Shown piece after piece: positions 8,784 to 16,913 of a stretch of 64,000 nucleotides of DNA. The position numbers and the translations under genes are program-made. How positions within the stretch are numbered: the stretch's first letter is position 1; the number at the start of each line of letters is the position of its first letter. Origin of the DNA: Undibacterium paludis (GTDB lineage Bacteria > Pseudomonadota > Gammaproteobacteria > Burkholderiales > Burkholderiaceae_D); the NCBI RefSeq assembly GCF_022568815.1, contig NZ_JAKZHX010000010.1:62001-126000 (forward strand). Direction: 5' to 3'. The notes under the pieces are model-generated. The model worked only from the letters and a program-made list of their open reading frames with translations. It had not been told where the DNA came from and searched no databases.

Positions 8784-10844
8784 ATGAAACGTTTATTACT
8801 CAGCACTCTTACCCTCAGCCTGCTGGCCAGTGTCAGCCATGCTGCCGACAGCACTGCCCCCCAGGCTGCCGTCACAGCCAGCGCCACAGGTTCTGGCATT
8901 CAGCCGGAAAACATGGACAAGACCGTGCGAGCCCAGGATGATTTCTATCGTTATGCCCAGGGTGGCTGGCTGAAAGCCAATGAGATACCGGCAGACAAAT
9001 CTGACTGGGGCACCTTCATGAAGGCACGCGAGGATGTACAACAGCAATTGCGCAGCGTGGTTGAAAGTGCCGCCAATGACAACAAGAAGGTCACCGGTTC
9101 AGACACCCAGAAAATCGGCGATCTTTACCTGAGCTTCATGGATGTCAAAAAACTCGATGCCCTCGGCGTCAATGCACTGAAAGCAGAGTTGAGACAGATA
9201 ACAGAAATGCCCAACAAACGCGCCATCCCCAGCCTGATTGCGCATTTTCACAAGATTGGTGTTTCTACGCCTGTACGTGTCAGCATTCACCAGGACAGCA
9301 AGGACTCCAGCCAGTATGCCGTTGGCGTCTCACAAGGTGGCCTGGGCTTGCCAAACCGTGATTATTACCTGAACCAGAACGATGCCAAGATGGCCGACAT
9401 CCGCGCCAAATACAAGGCGCACATAGAAAAAATGCTGACCCTGGCTGGTCTGAAAAATGCTGAAACGCACGCACAGAACATCATCGCCCTGGAAACAGAA
9501 CTGGCAAAAGTACAGTGGGCGCCGGTGGAAAACCGTAACCCGCTCAAGACCTATAACAAGATTGCACTTGACGAACTCAACCGCACTACCCCCGCCTTCA
9601 ACTGGACTGTTTATCTGCAAGGCGCCGGAATGTACGGTAAAGTCAAAGAACTGATCGTGCAGCAGCCGAGCTTTATCAAGGGCTTTGACGACAATATCAA
9701 TAATTTCTCGCTTGATATATGGAAGTCTTATTTTACCTGGCACCTGATACGTTCCTATGCGTCGCTGCTGTCCACCGATTTTGCCAATGAAGATTTTGCT
9801 TTCAACGGCAATATCATCGCCGGCACCAAGGAAAACCGCAGTCGTGACAAACGCGGCATCGCACTGGTCGACCAGGTGCTTGGTGAGGCTGTCGGCAAGT
9901 CTTATGTGGAAAAATATTTTTCGCCGGAAGTCAAACAGCGCACCGAGAAAATGGTGAAATATTTCTTACTGGCCTTCAAGCAAAGCATCGATACCCTGGA
10001 CTGGATGAGCCCTGAGACCAAGCAACAGGCGCAGATCAAATTGTCCAAGATCAGTGTCAAGATCGGCTACCCCAGCAAGTGGGAAGATTACTCCAGCCTG
10101 ACCATACGCAATGATGACCTGGTCGGCAATATCATGCGCGCACGCAGCCTGGCCCATGCCAAGGAAGTAGCCAAACTGGGCAAACCCATAGACCGTGAAG
10201 AATGGCATATGACGCCACAAACCGTGAATGCCTATTACAGCCCCGAAATGAACGAAATCGTCTTCCCCGCTGCACGCCTGCGCTCACCGCTGTTTGACGT
10301 GAATGCAGAAGACGCCTTCAATTACGGCGCACTCGGCATTTCCATCGGCCATGAAATCAGCCATGCCTTTGATGATCAGGGTTCACAATATGATGGCGAC
10401 GGCAATCTGCGCAACTGGTGGACTGCCGAGGACAAAGAAAAATTCAAGAGCAAGACCAAAATCCTGGTCGAACAATACAATGGTTACAGCCCCGTCCCCG
10501 GCAATTACCTCAATGGCGAACTGACACTGGGTGAAAACATTGCTGACAATGCCGGACTGGTCATGGCCATGCGCGCCTACAAACTGTCACTGGAAGGCAA
10601 ACCAGCCCCGGTGATTGATGGCTGGACTGCCGAACAACGCCTGTTCATGGGGCTGGCGCAGGCCAGACGTGGCAAATCACGCGAACAGCGCGCCCTGACC
10701 CTGATCAAGGTAGACCCGCATTCGCCTGGTGAATTCCGCGTCAATGGCAGCCTGGTCAACCATCCTGATTTTTATTCTTCGTTTGATGTCAAACCGGGTG
10801 ACAAGATGTACCTGACACCGGACAAACGCGTCAGTATCTGGTAA
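8784..10844 (+). CDS. pepO: M13-family zinc metallopeptidase (neprilysin/PepO-like)
   Basis: Exported oligoendopeptidase of family M13. The 686-residue protein starts MKRLLLSTLTLSLLASVSHA, a clear Sec signal peptide with an AxA-type cleavage site; an in-frame start 60 bases upstream would bury this, so 8784 is preferred. The catalytic domain contains NAYYSPEMNEIVFPAA, the zinc motif HEISH in GHEISHAFDDQG at about residue 523, and the third ligand motif ENIADNAG (ExxxD). VNG and the C-terminal MYLTPDKRVSIW match the family end. Expected location is the periplasm or cell surface, degrading peptides below about 5 kDa. It has its own strong terminator and stands alone. Confidence 0.93.
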   Translation: MKRLLLSTLTLSLLASVSHAADSTAPQAAVTASATGSGIQPENMDKTVRAQDDFYRYAQGGWLKANEIPADKSDWGTFMKAREDVQQQLRSVVESAANDNKKVTGSDTQKIGDLYLSFMDVKKLDALGVNALKAELRQITEMPNKRAIPSLIAHFHKIGVSTPVRVSIHQDSKDSSQYAVGVSQGGLGLPNRDYYLNQNDAKMADIRAKYKAHIEKMLTLAGLKNAETHAQNIIALETELAKVQWAPVENRNPLKTYNKIALDELNRTTPAFNWTVYLQGAGMYGKVKELIVQQPSFIKGFDDNINNFSLDIWKSYFTWHLIRSYASLLSTDFANEDFAFNGNIIAGTKENRSRDKRGIALVDQVLGEAVGKSYVEKYFSPEVKQRTEKMVKYFLLAFKQSIDTLDWMSPETKQQAQIKLSKISVKIGYPSKWEDYSSLTIRNDDLVGNIMRARSLAHAKEVAKLGKPIDREEWHMTPQTVNAYYSPEMNEIVFPAARLRSPLFDVNAEDAFNYGALGISIGHEISHAFDDQGSQYDGDGNLRNWWTAEDKEKFKSKTKILVEQYNGYSPVPGNYLNGELTLGENIADNAGLVMAMRAYKLSLEGKPAPVIDGWTAEQRLFMGLAQARRGKSREQRALTLIKVDPHSPGEFRVNGSLVNHPDFYSSFDVKPGDKMYLTPDKRVSIW

Positions 10845-10864
10845 GTCTGCCTTAGCCAGACAAG

Positions 10865-10917
10865 AGCCCGCATTCGGCAACAAGTATTGCTAACCGAATG
10901 CGGGCTTTTTGTTTTTT
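10865..10917 (+). terminator. Rho-independent terminator after the M13 peptidase
   Basis: 13-bp stem AGCCCGCATTCGG / CCGAATGCGGGCT with a 16-base loop, followed by TTTTTGTTTTTT. One of the strongest terminators in the window. Confidence 0.9.
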
Positions 10918-11057
10918 AATTAAAAACCAACATTTGGGTAAAATGGTATTATCTTTTACCACTTTGCCTGTAAAAAACTGCGACGAATTATAACTTGCTT
11001 GCAGATTTGTGATTTCATCGTAAAGTGGATTCAGTTTTATTCAACTCTGGAGACTTC

Positions 11058-11486
11058 ATGTTGGTAATCAAGAAAATCGCCCTGGTCACGGCACTCTTTG
11101 CGGCAAGCACCCTGCCTTTGGCTGCACAGGCGGGCACTGGCTGCCTGTCCTGCGGTACCTCAAATGGTTCGGAAGCCTTGTCGCTGGGTGTAGGCATCGT
11201 CGTCCTGGGCAGCATGTCCATGGTGGCAGGCTCCGGCCAGGTTGTGGTGGATACGGTCAAGACCGCTGCAGACGGCGTCACCATCGTATTGAAAGGCTCG
11301 ACAGAAGCCGCCAGCACCACCATCAAATTATCGGGTAAGGGTCTGGAAAAACTGGCCCTGGTCAGTGGTGCGGTCATTGAAGTCAGCGCCACGACCACCG
11401 GTTACCTGCTGGTCAGCGCTGGCAAGGCCCTGGCCTTCATACCAAATGAAATCGGTTCTGCCCTGTTGCACCACAATAAAGTCTGA
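11058..11486 (+). CDS. Exported protein of unknown function, Gly/Ala/Val-rich
   Basis: Not recognised. The 142-residue product begins MLVIKKIALVTALFAASTLPLAAQA, a good signal peptide with AQA cleavage, then a short CLSC pair right after the predicted cleavage site. The rest is rich in small and hydrophobic residues (SLGVGIVVLGSMSMVAGSGQ and later repeats of the VKTAADG/LKGSTEA/KLSGKGLE kind) and contains amphipathic rather than clean membrane segments. GGAG precedes the ATG at 11058; a GTG 33 bases upstream is less likely. The DUF2145 gene follows 11 bases after the stop, so the two are almost certainly cotranscribed and may act together in the envelope. Confidence 0.75.
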   Translation: MLVIKKIALVTALFAASTLPLAAQAGTGCLSCGTSNGSEALSLGVGIVVLGSMSMVAGSGQVVVDTVKTAADGVTIVLKGSTEAASTTIKLSGKGLEKLALVSGAVIEVSATTTGYLLVSAGKALAFIPNEIGSALLHHNKV

Positions 11487-11497
11487 ACAGGAAATCC

Positions 11498-12325
11498 ATG
11501 ATAGCCAACCTGCTACCTGCCCTGATGAGACAGGGTAAAGTCCACCATCTTTTCCTGGTCATCATGGTCGCAGGTCTGGCATTCAGCGGTACCGCATTTG
11601 CCGGGCGCCCATGCGATGAAACTGCACATGACGCCAACAAAGTCATGCAGGCGCTGGAATTTGCCAACAAGACCAAACTCAGGCTCGACGATATCAAGCC
11701 TGATGTCGCCATCATCGCCAGAGTTGGGCAGGATCTGTCGAAATACAAGCTGCGCTACTCCCATCTGGGGCTGGTCGAGCACCTGCCTGATGGCAGCTGG
11801 TCGGTCATGCATGAACTCAATGATTGCGGCACTGCCACTTCCAACCTGTTCAGGGAAGGCCTGGGCAACTTCTTCCTTGATGACATGTTCTCCTTTGAAA
11901 CCCTGATCCTTGTCCCCAGTCCTGAGCTGCAAGCCAGGATACTGCAGGTGATGGGTGATGGTCGTGCAAAGAACCTGCATGCAGCTCGCTATAACATGCT
12001 GTCCTATGCGTTTTCCACCACCTATCAGAATTCCAATCAATGGGCGCTGGAAGTGCTGGCTGCCGCCCAGGCAAATGATTTCAGGATAGAGAACCGCAGC
12101 CAGGCACAGGCCTGGCTGAAGTCAGCATCCTATCAGCCAGACACCCTGAACATTCCGGCACTGACCAGGCTGGGTGCGCGCATGTTCCGCGCCAATGTGG
12201 CGTTTGATGACCATCCCTTTGACCGGCGCATGGCCGGACAGATAGACACGGTGACGGTGGAATCCATCGTCCGCTTCATGACGGCCAGAGACCCCAGGGC
12301 ACAGAAAATCGTGCTCAGCCAATAG
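11498..12325 (+). CDS. DUF2145 family exported protein
   Basis: Belongs to the DUF2145 family (PF09916) of uncharacterised proteobacterial exported proteins, judged from overall length (275 residues) and segments such as AGRPCDETA after the signal peptide, RVGQDLSKYKLRYSHLGLV, LNDCGTATSNLFREGL and NMLSYAF. The N-terminus (residues 1-36) is a long signal peptide ending FAG. The conserved Cys residues (PCDE, NDCGT) and the lone His of YSHLG could form a catalytic set of a papain/NlpC-like fold, but this is only an impression. Translation is probably coupled to the upstream small exported gene, 11 bases away. It converges with a LysR gene 26 bases later. Confidence 0.8.
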   Translation: MIANLLPALMRQGKVHHLFLVIMVAGLAFSGTAFAGRPCDETAHDANKVMQALEFANKTKLRLDDIKPDVAIIARVGQDLSKYKLRYSHLGLVEHLPDGSWSVMHELNDCGTATSNLFREGLGNFFLDDMFSFETLILVPSPELQARILQVMGDGRAKNLHAARYNMLSYAFSTTYQNSNQWALEVLAAAQANDFRIENRSQAQAWLKSASYQPDTLNIPALTRLGARMFRANVAFDDHPFDRRMAGQIDTVTVESIVRFMTARDPRAQKIVLSQ

Positions 12326-12350
12326 CCCTGAACAGGCATCGTCGCCAGAA

Positions 12351-13229
12351 TCAGGATTGCAGGTATTCCCACAAGCGGCCCGCTACCGGCCCGTGCATGA
12401 CGTCGCTGCGACGGGCTGCCACCAGTCGCAATTGACTCTCCTTGAAATAGCGGCCGCGTATCGACAGCAGTCTGCCGTCCGCAAGCTCATCCTGCACCAG
12501 ATGATAAGGCATGTTGCCCCAGCCCATGCCTTGCAGGATCAGTTCCTTTTTCATGAACTGGTCACTGACTGTCCAGCTATGGGCGCCCGGTATCAGATGA
12601 TATTCGCGGTGCTGTGTATGAGTAGCGGTGTCACGCAAGATGCACTGCACATAGTCGCGCATCTGTTCAGGTGTGATCGCACCATGGATGGCAAATCTTA
12701 AAAAGCCTGGCGCCACGACCGGCACCAGTTTCACCTTGCCCAGCCTGATGAATTCCATGCGCGCATCGGCCTCATCGATATGATGCAGGATCAGGTCAGC
12801 CTCACCATCCATCAGGCGCTCGACCGGGCCGGTCAGTGTCTCGAACTGTAAATGCAGGCGTGTGGCGGGGCAATCATCAAAGAATCGTTTCAACCTGGCC
12901 AGCATGTCGGGCAGATGACACAGGTCGCCGATGACGACACGTAGCTCCGTCTCTTCCCCCGCCGCCAGGAACTGCGCATGCTTTTGCAAGGCCGCGACAT
13001 TATCCAGTACCTGCCTGGCCTTGAGATGAAATGACTTGCCTTCTGTCGTCAGGCTGACGCGATAGCCACTACGATCAAGCAAGCGCAGGCCCAGGCGGCT
13101 TTCCAGGTTCTTGATGGCATTGAAGACCGTGGGATGGGTGCGATGCAATCTGTCAGCCGCCGCCTGGAAACTCCCTTCTTCCACGACCGCATTCAGACAA
13201 AGCAGTTCTTGCAGGCTCAGGTCATTCAT
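12351..13229 (-). CDS. LysR-family transcriptional regulator
   Basis: DNA-binding regulator of the LysR family, 292 residues. The N-terminal helix-turn-helix (LQELLCLNAVVEEGSFQAAADRLHRTHPTVFNAIKNLE) and the LGLRLLDRSGYRVSLTTEG wing region are typical; the effector-binding domain starts near residue 90. It is transcribed divergently from the quinone-oxidoreductase-like gene with 109 AT-rich bases between the starts, the normal arrangement when a LysR protein controls its neighbour. Two near-identical 20-bp direct repeats in that gap are good candidates for its operator. Ligand unknown. Confidence 0.9.
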   Translation of the reverse strand: MNDLSLQELLCLNAVVEEGSFQAAADRLHRTHPTVFNAIKNLESRLGLRLLDRSGYRVSLTTEGKSFHLKARQVLDNVAALQKHAQFLAAGEETELRVVIGDLCHLPDMLARLKRFFDDCPATRLHLQFETLTGPVERLMDGEADLILHHIDEADARMEFIRLGKVKLVPVVAPGFLRFAIHGAITPEQMRDYVQCILRDTATHTQHREYHLIPGAHSWTVSDQFMKKELILQGMGWGNMPYHLVQDELADGRLLSIRGRYFKESQLRLVAARRSDVMHGPVAGRLWEYLQS

Positions 13230-13233
13230 TTTC

Positions 13234-13286
13234 TTTGTAATTAATATCTACATTAATTGTAATTATTTTGTAATTTTAATCTACAT
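13234..13286. promoter_or_regulatory. Two 20-bp direct repeats 33 bp apart in a LysR divergent promoter
   Basis: TTTGTAATTAATATCTACAT at 13234-13253 and TTTGTAATTTTAATCTACAT at 13267-13286 match at 18 of 20 positions and repeat with a 33-bp period, about three helical turns. Such spacing suits a LysR tetramer contacting two sites on one DNA face. Confidence 0.55.
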
Positions 13287-13338
13287 ATTTAAAAAATACA
13301 CTGCTCTTCACTTTTCAACCACATGAAGGAGTCAATTA

Positions 13339-14322
13339 ATGCGAGCAATCATCATCAAGCAATACGGCGGTACAGAGCAACTGGATATACAGGAGCTGCC
13401 AATACCAGCCCCCAATCCCGGGCAGGTGCTGATACAGGTAAAAGCCTTTGGCCTGAACCGTGCTGAACTCTATATGCGCCAGGGGAGCTGGGGCGATGTC
13501 GCCAGGGTCAGTGGCATAGAATGCACTGGCGTGGTTGCCGAAGACCCAAGCGGCCGCTGGCAGCAAGGCCAGAAAGTGCTCGCCCTGATGGGCGGCATGG
13601 GGCGCAGTATCAATGGCAGCTATGCCGAATACACTTGTGTCCCGGCCAGCAATGTCGTTGCCGTGGAAACCGGCATGTCGTGGGAAAGCCTGGCCGCCCT
13701 GCCCGAATCCTATGCCACCGCCTGGAGCTGCCTGCATGGCAGCCTGGATATACAGCCGGGGCAGACATTGTTGATACGTGGCGCCAGTTCTGCCTTGGGG
13801 CAAGCCGCCATCAATATCGCAGCCAATGCCGGTGTCAGCATCATCGCCACCACCCGCTCACCGGAGAAGGCAGAGCAGCTGACATCCCTTGGTGCAAGAC
13901 AAGTCATACTGGAGCGAGGTCAGATTACCCAGGACATCCGTGACCTGTACCCACAGGGCCTCGATGCTGTGCTCGACCTGATTGGCAACAGCAGCATACT
14001 TGATAGCCTGCGCAGTCTTAAACGATATGGCCGCGCCTGCCTGGCCGGTTTCTTAGGAGGTCCGGCGCCGATTGCCGACTTCAATCCCATCCGTGACATG
14101 CCCTGCGATGTCTACCTGAGTTTCTTTGCCAGCTTCATGCTGGGGACACCTGAATATCCGCTGTCGGCCATCCCTTTTCAAGAGATCATACAGCTTGCTG
14201 AAAAAGGCACTTACCAGGCCGCTCCAGCAGGCGTGTTTGAGTTTGAACAGATACGCACAGCGCACGAAATGATGGAAGCCTCCGTTGCCAGGGGCAAACT
14301 GGTCGTCAGGATCAACACATAA
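13339..14322 (+). CDS. Medium-chain NAD(P)H:quinone-oxidoreductase-like protein (zeta-crystallin type)
   Basis: NADPH-dependent reductase of the medium-chain dehydrogenase superfamily, 327 residues. It has the GroES-like N-terminal fold (MRAIIIKQYGGTEQLDIQELP, GLNRAELYMRQG) and the nucleotide-binding domain with GASSALGQAAINIA at about residue 152, the variant of AxxGxxG found in quinone oxidoreductases. The zinc ligands of true alcohol dehydrogenases are not seen, so it is probably zinc-free and reduces quinones or enones. AAGGAG precedes the start. Expression is probably controlled by the divergent LysR gene. Confidence 0.88.
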   Translation: MRAIIIKQYGGTEQLDIQELPIPAPNPGQVLIQVKAFGLNRAELYMRQGSWGDVARVSGIECTGVVAEDPSGRWQQGQKVLALMGGMGRSINGSYAEYTCVPASNVVAVETGMSWESLAALPESYATAWSCLHGSLDIQPGQTLLIRGASSALGQAAINIAANAGVSIIATTRSPEKAEQLTSLGARQVILERGQITQDIRDLYPQGLDAVLDLIGNSSILDSLRSLKRYGRACLAGFLGGPAPIADFNPIRDMPCDVYLSFFASFMLGTPEYPLSAIPFQEIIQLAEKGTYQAAPAGVFEFEQIRTAHEMMEASVARGKLVVRINT

Positions 14323-14608
14323 AAAACAACAGCGCCAGCCTGTCTCGGCGACTTGCTGGCAGCTGTTTAAAACAATCTCTCTCACAGCTGGACGATGGAG
14401 GAGAAACCACAAATGTATCGATTAGTGGACTTATTCAAATGTCAGCTTTAAGTCTTGCCTGCGATTCCCCTGCCCGTTAGCATGGGCAGAAAATAATAAT
14501 AAGTTTGCAAATATCAGAATGCCGCCAGCGCGCATTGTGTGCGCATGCAGTGTGCACATCATGCCTGGCGCGACCCGATTTTTATAAAACCAGAGACAAA
14601 GGTAAAGC

Positions 14609-16291
14609 ATGGAAAAGTTTTGGCTGCAATCCTACCCCCAGGGTGTTCCCTCAGAAATCGACTACAAACAATACAGCTCACTCGTGCACTTGCTGGAAGA
14701 ATCTTTCCAGAAATATGCAGACCGTAAAGCCTATGTCTGCATGGACAAATACCTGAGCTATGCCGAGGTCGATGGCCTGTCGAAAAAATTTGCAGCCTGG
14801 CTGCAAAGCAAGGGCCTGGAAAAAGGGGCGAGGGTCGCCATCATGATGCCCAACATCCTGCAATACCCTGTAGCAGTCGCCGCAGTCTTGCGAGCTGGCT
14901 ATGTGGTAGTCAATGTCAACCCCTTATATACGCCGCGCGAACTGGAACATCAGCTCAATGATTCGGGGGCAGAAGCCATCATCATCCTGGAAAATTTCGC
15001 TACCACGCTGCAACAGGTATTGAGCAAAACCAGGATCAAACATGTGATCGTGACCAGCATGGGCGAGCTGATGGGCGGCGTCAAAGGCCTGGTCGTCAAT
15101 TTCGCCGTACGCCATATCAAGAAAATGGTGCCGGAATTCTCGCTCCCGACAGCCATCAGTTTCAAACAGGTATTAGCAGAAGGCGCACGCCTGCAATTGC
15201 AGACGGTCAAGATTACCCATGATGATGTCGCCTTCCTGCAATATACCGGCGGTACGACAGGTGTATCCAAGGGCGCCACACTGACACATCGCAATGTGAC
15301 GGCCAATGTACTGCAAAACGAAGCATGGGCGCAACCTGCGCTGAACCGGGCGCCCAAGGTAGAGTCCATGACCATCGTCTGCGCCCTGCCCCTGTACCAT
15401 ATCTTTGCGCTGACCAGTTGCTACCTGATGGGCGCACGCCTGGGCGGCATGAATATCCTGATCCCCAATCCGCGTGATATTCCCGGCCTGGTCAAGACAC
15501 TCTCGGCACATAAGATCAGCATGCTGCCCGCCGTCAATACGCTCTACAACGGTTTGCTCAACAATACTGATTTCGCCAAACTCGATTTTTCTTTACTGAA
15601 AGCCTGCAATGGCGGCGGCACTGCTGTACAACCCGCAGTGGCCGAACGCTGGAAAAAGGTGACAGGTTGCCCCATCATCGAAGGCTATGGCATGTCAGAG
15701 ACGTCTCCTGTTGCCACCTGCAATCCTACGGATACCAGTGATTTCAGCGGCACCATAGGCCTGCCCCTGCCATCAACAGAGATTGCCATTCTTGACGACC
15801 ATGGCCAGCCGGTGGCGCTCGGTGAATCTGGTGAAATCGCCATACGCGGCCCACAAACCATGACGGGTTACTGGAACCGCCCCGATGAAACCGAAAAGGT
15901 CATGACGCCAGATGGTTTTTTCAAATCCGGCGATATCGGCATCATGGAAGCCAATGGTTATATCCGCGTTGTTGACCGCAAGAAGGACATGATCCTGGTA
16001 TCCGGCTTCAATGTATATCCAAATGAAATTGAAGGTGTGGTGGCGGGCCACCCCGGTGTGCTGGAGTGCGCCTGTATCGGTGTGCCAGATGCCAATTCAG
16101 GTGAAGCCGTCAAACTGTATGTCGTCAAGAAAGACCAGCGACTGACTGATGAAATGCTGATGAGCTATTGCAAGGAACAACTGACTTCGTACAAGAAACC
16201 CAAGTACATCGAGTTCCGTACCGAGCTGCCAAAGTCCAACGTAGGCAAGATCTTGCGACGTGAATTGCGCGACGAGAAAAAAGCAGCCTGA
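14609..16291 (+). CDS. fadD: Long-chain fatty acid-CoA ligase
   Basis: Activates fatty acids to acyl-CoA with ATP, entering beta-oxidation; acts at the inner face of the cytoplasmic membrane. The 560-residue protein has the AMP-binding P-loop TGGTTGVSKG at about residue 213, the A5 motif IEGYGMSETSP, the hinge region GEIAIRGPQTMTGYWNRP, the FACS signature around DGFFKSGDIG ... GYIRVVDRKKDMILVSGFNVYP and a C-terminal catalytic Lys in LPKSNVGKILRREL. Length and the opening MEKFWLQSYPQGVP match FadD of Burkholderiales closely. A bidirectional terminator separates it from the convergent HIT gene. Confidence 0.93.
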   Translation: MEKFWLQSYPQGVPSEIDYKQYSSLVHLLEESFQKYADRKAYVCMDKYLSYAEVDGLSKKFAAWLQSKGLEKGARVAIMMPNILQYPVAVAAVLRAGYVVVNVNPLYTPRELEHQLNDSGAEAIIILENFATTLQQVLSKTRIKHVIVTSMGELMGGVKGLVVNFAVRHIKKMVPEFSLPTAISFKQVLAEGARLQLQTVKITHDDVAFLQYTGGTTGVSKGATLTHRNVTANVLQNEAWAQPALNRAPKVESMTIVCALPLYHIFALTSCYLMGARLGGMNILIPNPRDIPGLVKTLSAHKISMLPAVNTLYNGLLNNTDFAKLDFSLLKACNGGGTAVQPAVAERWKKVTGCPIIEGYGMSETSPVATCNPTDTSDFSGTIGLPLPSTEIAILDDHGQPVALGESGEIAIRGPQTMTGYWNRPDETEKVMTPDGFFKSGDIGIMEANGYIRVVDRKKDMILVSGFNVYPNEIEGVVAGHPGVLECACIGVPDANSGEAVKLYVVKKDQRLTDEMLMSYCKEQLTSYKKPKYIEFRTELPKSNVGKILRRELRDEKKAA

Positions 16292-16335
16292 TAGCCCAGT
16301 TGCCAGGCCACCAGATTGGCGCGGCATTACTCATG

Positions 16336-16366
16336 AAAAACGCCTGCATAGCCAGGCGTTTTTTTT
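16336..16366. terminator. Bidirectional terminator between fadD and the HIT gene
   Basis: Stem CGCCTG / CAGGCG flanked by A5 on the left and T8 on the right, so it can stop transcription from both convergent genes. Loop of six bases. Confidence 0.8.
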
Positions 16367-16368
16367 CG

Positions 16369-16827
16369 CTATGCAGCCGACTTGATCAATGCCTGCCAGC
16401 GCGCTGCCTGCTGGGACAGTCGCTTGTTACGCCCTATATATGACCACGGATTGATGAAGCGTGTCAGATAGCGCCACACCATCAAGGCAGTATCCCCCTT
16501 GCGACGCGGGATGACATGCAGGTGTACATGGGCGACATGCTGGTTGGCTGCCTTGCCATTATTGAGCAAGACAGCCGTTGCTTCACTCTCGCCACCCAGG
16601 CGCAACGCCGATGAGAACCGGCTGCCCATGGCAAACAGATGCGCCACCGTCTCTGCAGGTAATTCTTCTATATGCTGCTGATGTTGCGATGGAATGACCA
16701 GCAAATGTCCGCGCGTCAATGGAAAGGCATCAAGTATGGCAATACAATGCTCGTCGCGATACACCACCGCTGCTGCGCTGCGTCCGTCCAGTATTTCACA
16801 AAATATGCATGCATGTTTGTCAGCCAC
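16369..16827 (-). CDS. HIT-family nucleotide-binding hydrolase
   Basis: Histidine-triad protein, 152 residues, expected to hydrolyse or transfer nucleoside monophosphates. The triad HVAHVHLHVIPR (HxHxHxx core) lies at about residues 97-108, with the N-terminal CIFCEILDG and DAFPLTRGHLLVIPSQH segments typical of the Hint/FHIT group. The C-terminal extension of about 40 residues beyond the triad (WRYLTRFINPWSYIGRNKRL) is longer than in minimal Hint proteins. It sits just downstream of the biosynthetic operon on the same strand but is separated from it by a terminator, so it is probably unrelated. Confidence 0.88.
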   Translation of the reverse strand: MADKHACIFCEILDGRSAAAVVYRDEHCIAILDAFPLTRGHLLVIPSQHQQHIEELPAETVAHLFAMGSRFSSALRLGGESEATAVLLNNGKAANQHVAHVHLHVIPRRKGDTALMVWRYLTRFINPWSYIGRNKRLSQQAARWQALIKSAA

Positions 16828-16862
16828 ATTCCCTCCTTGTTGTACGTCACGCCCTGTCCATG

Positions 16863-16889
16863 AAAAAACCCGCCACGCAGGACGGGTTC
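16863..16889 (-). terminator. Rho-independent terminator of the adenylation/ACP/reductase operon
   Basis: Read on the minus strand: AACCCG, a short spacer, CGGGTT and then TTTT. It lies about 25 bases after the stop of the adenylation-enzyme gene and ends the four-gene operon. Confidence 0.7.
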
Positions 16890-16913
16890 GTATCCTGTTA
16901 TCTGGTTCAGAGA

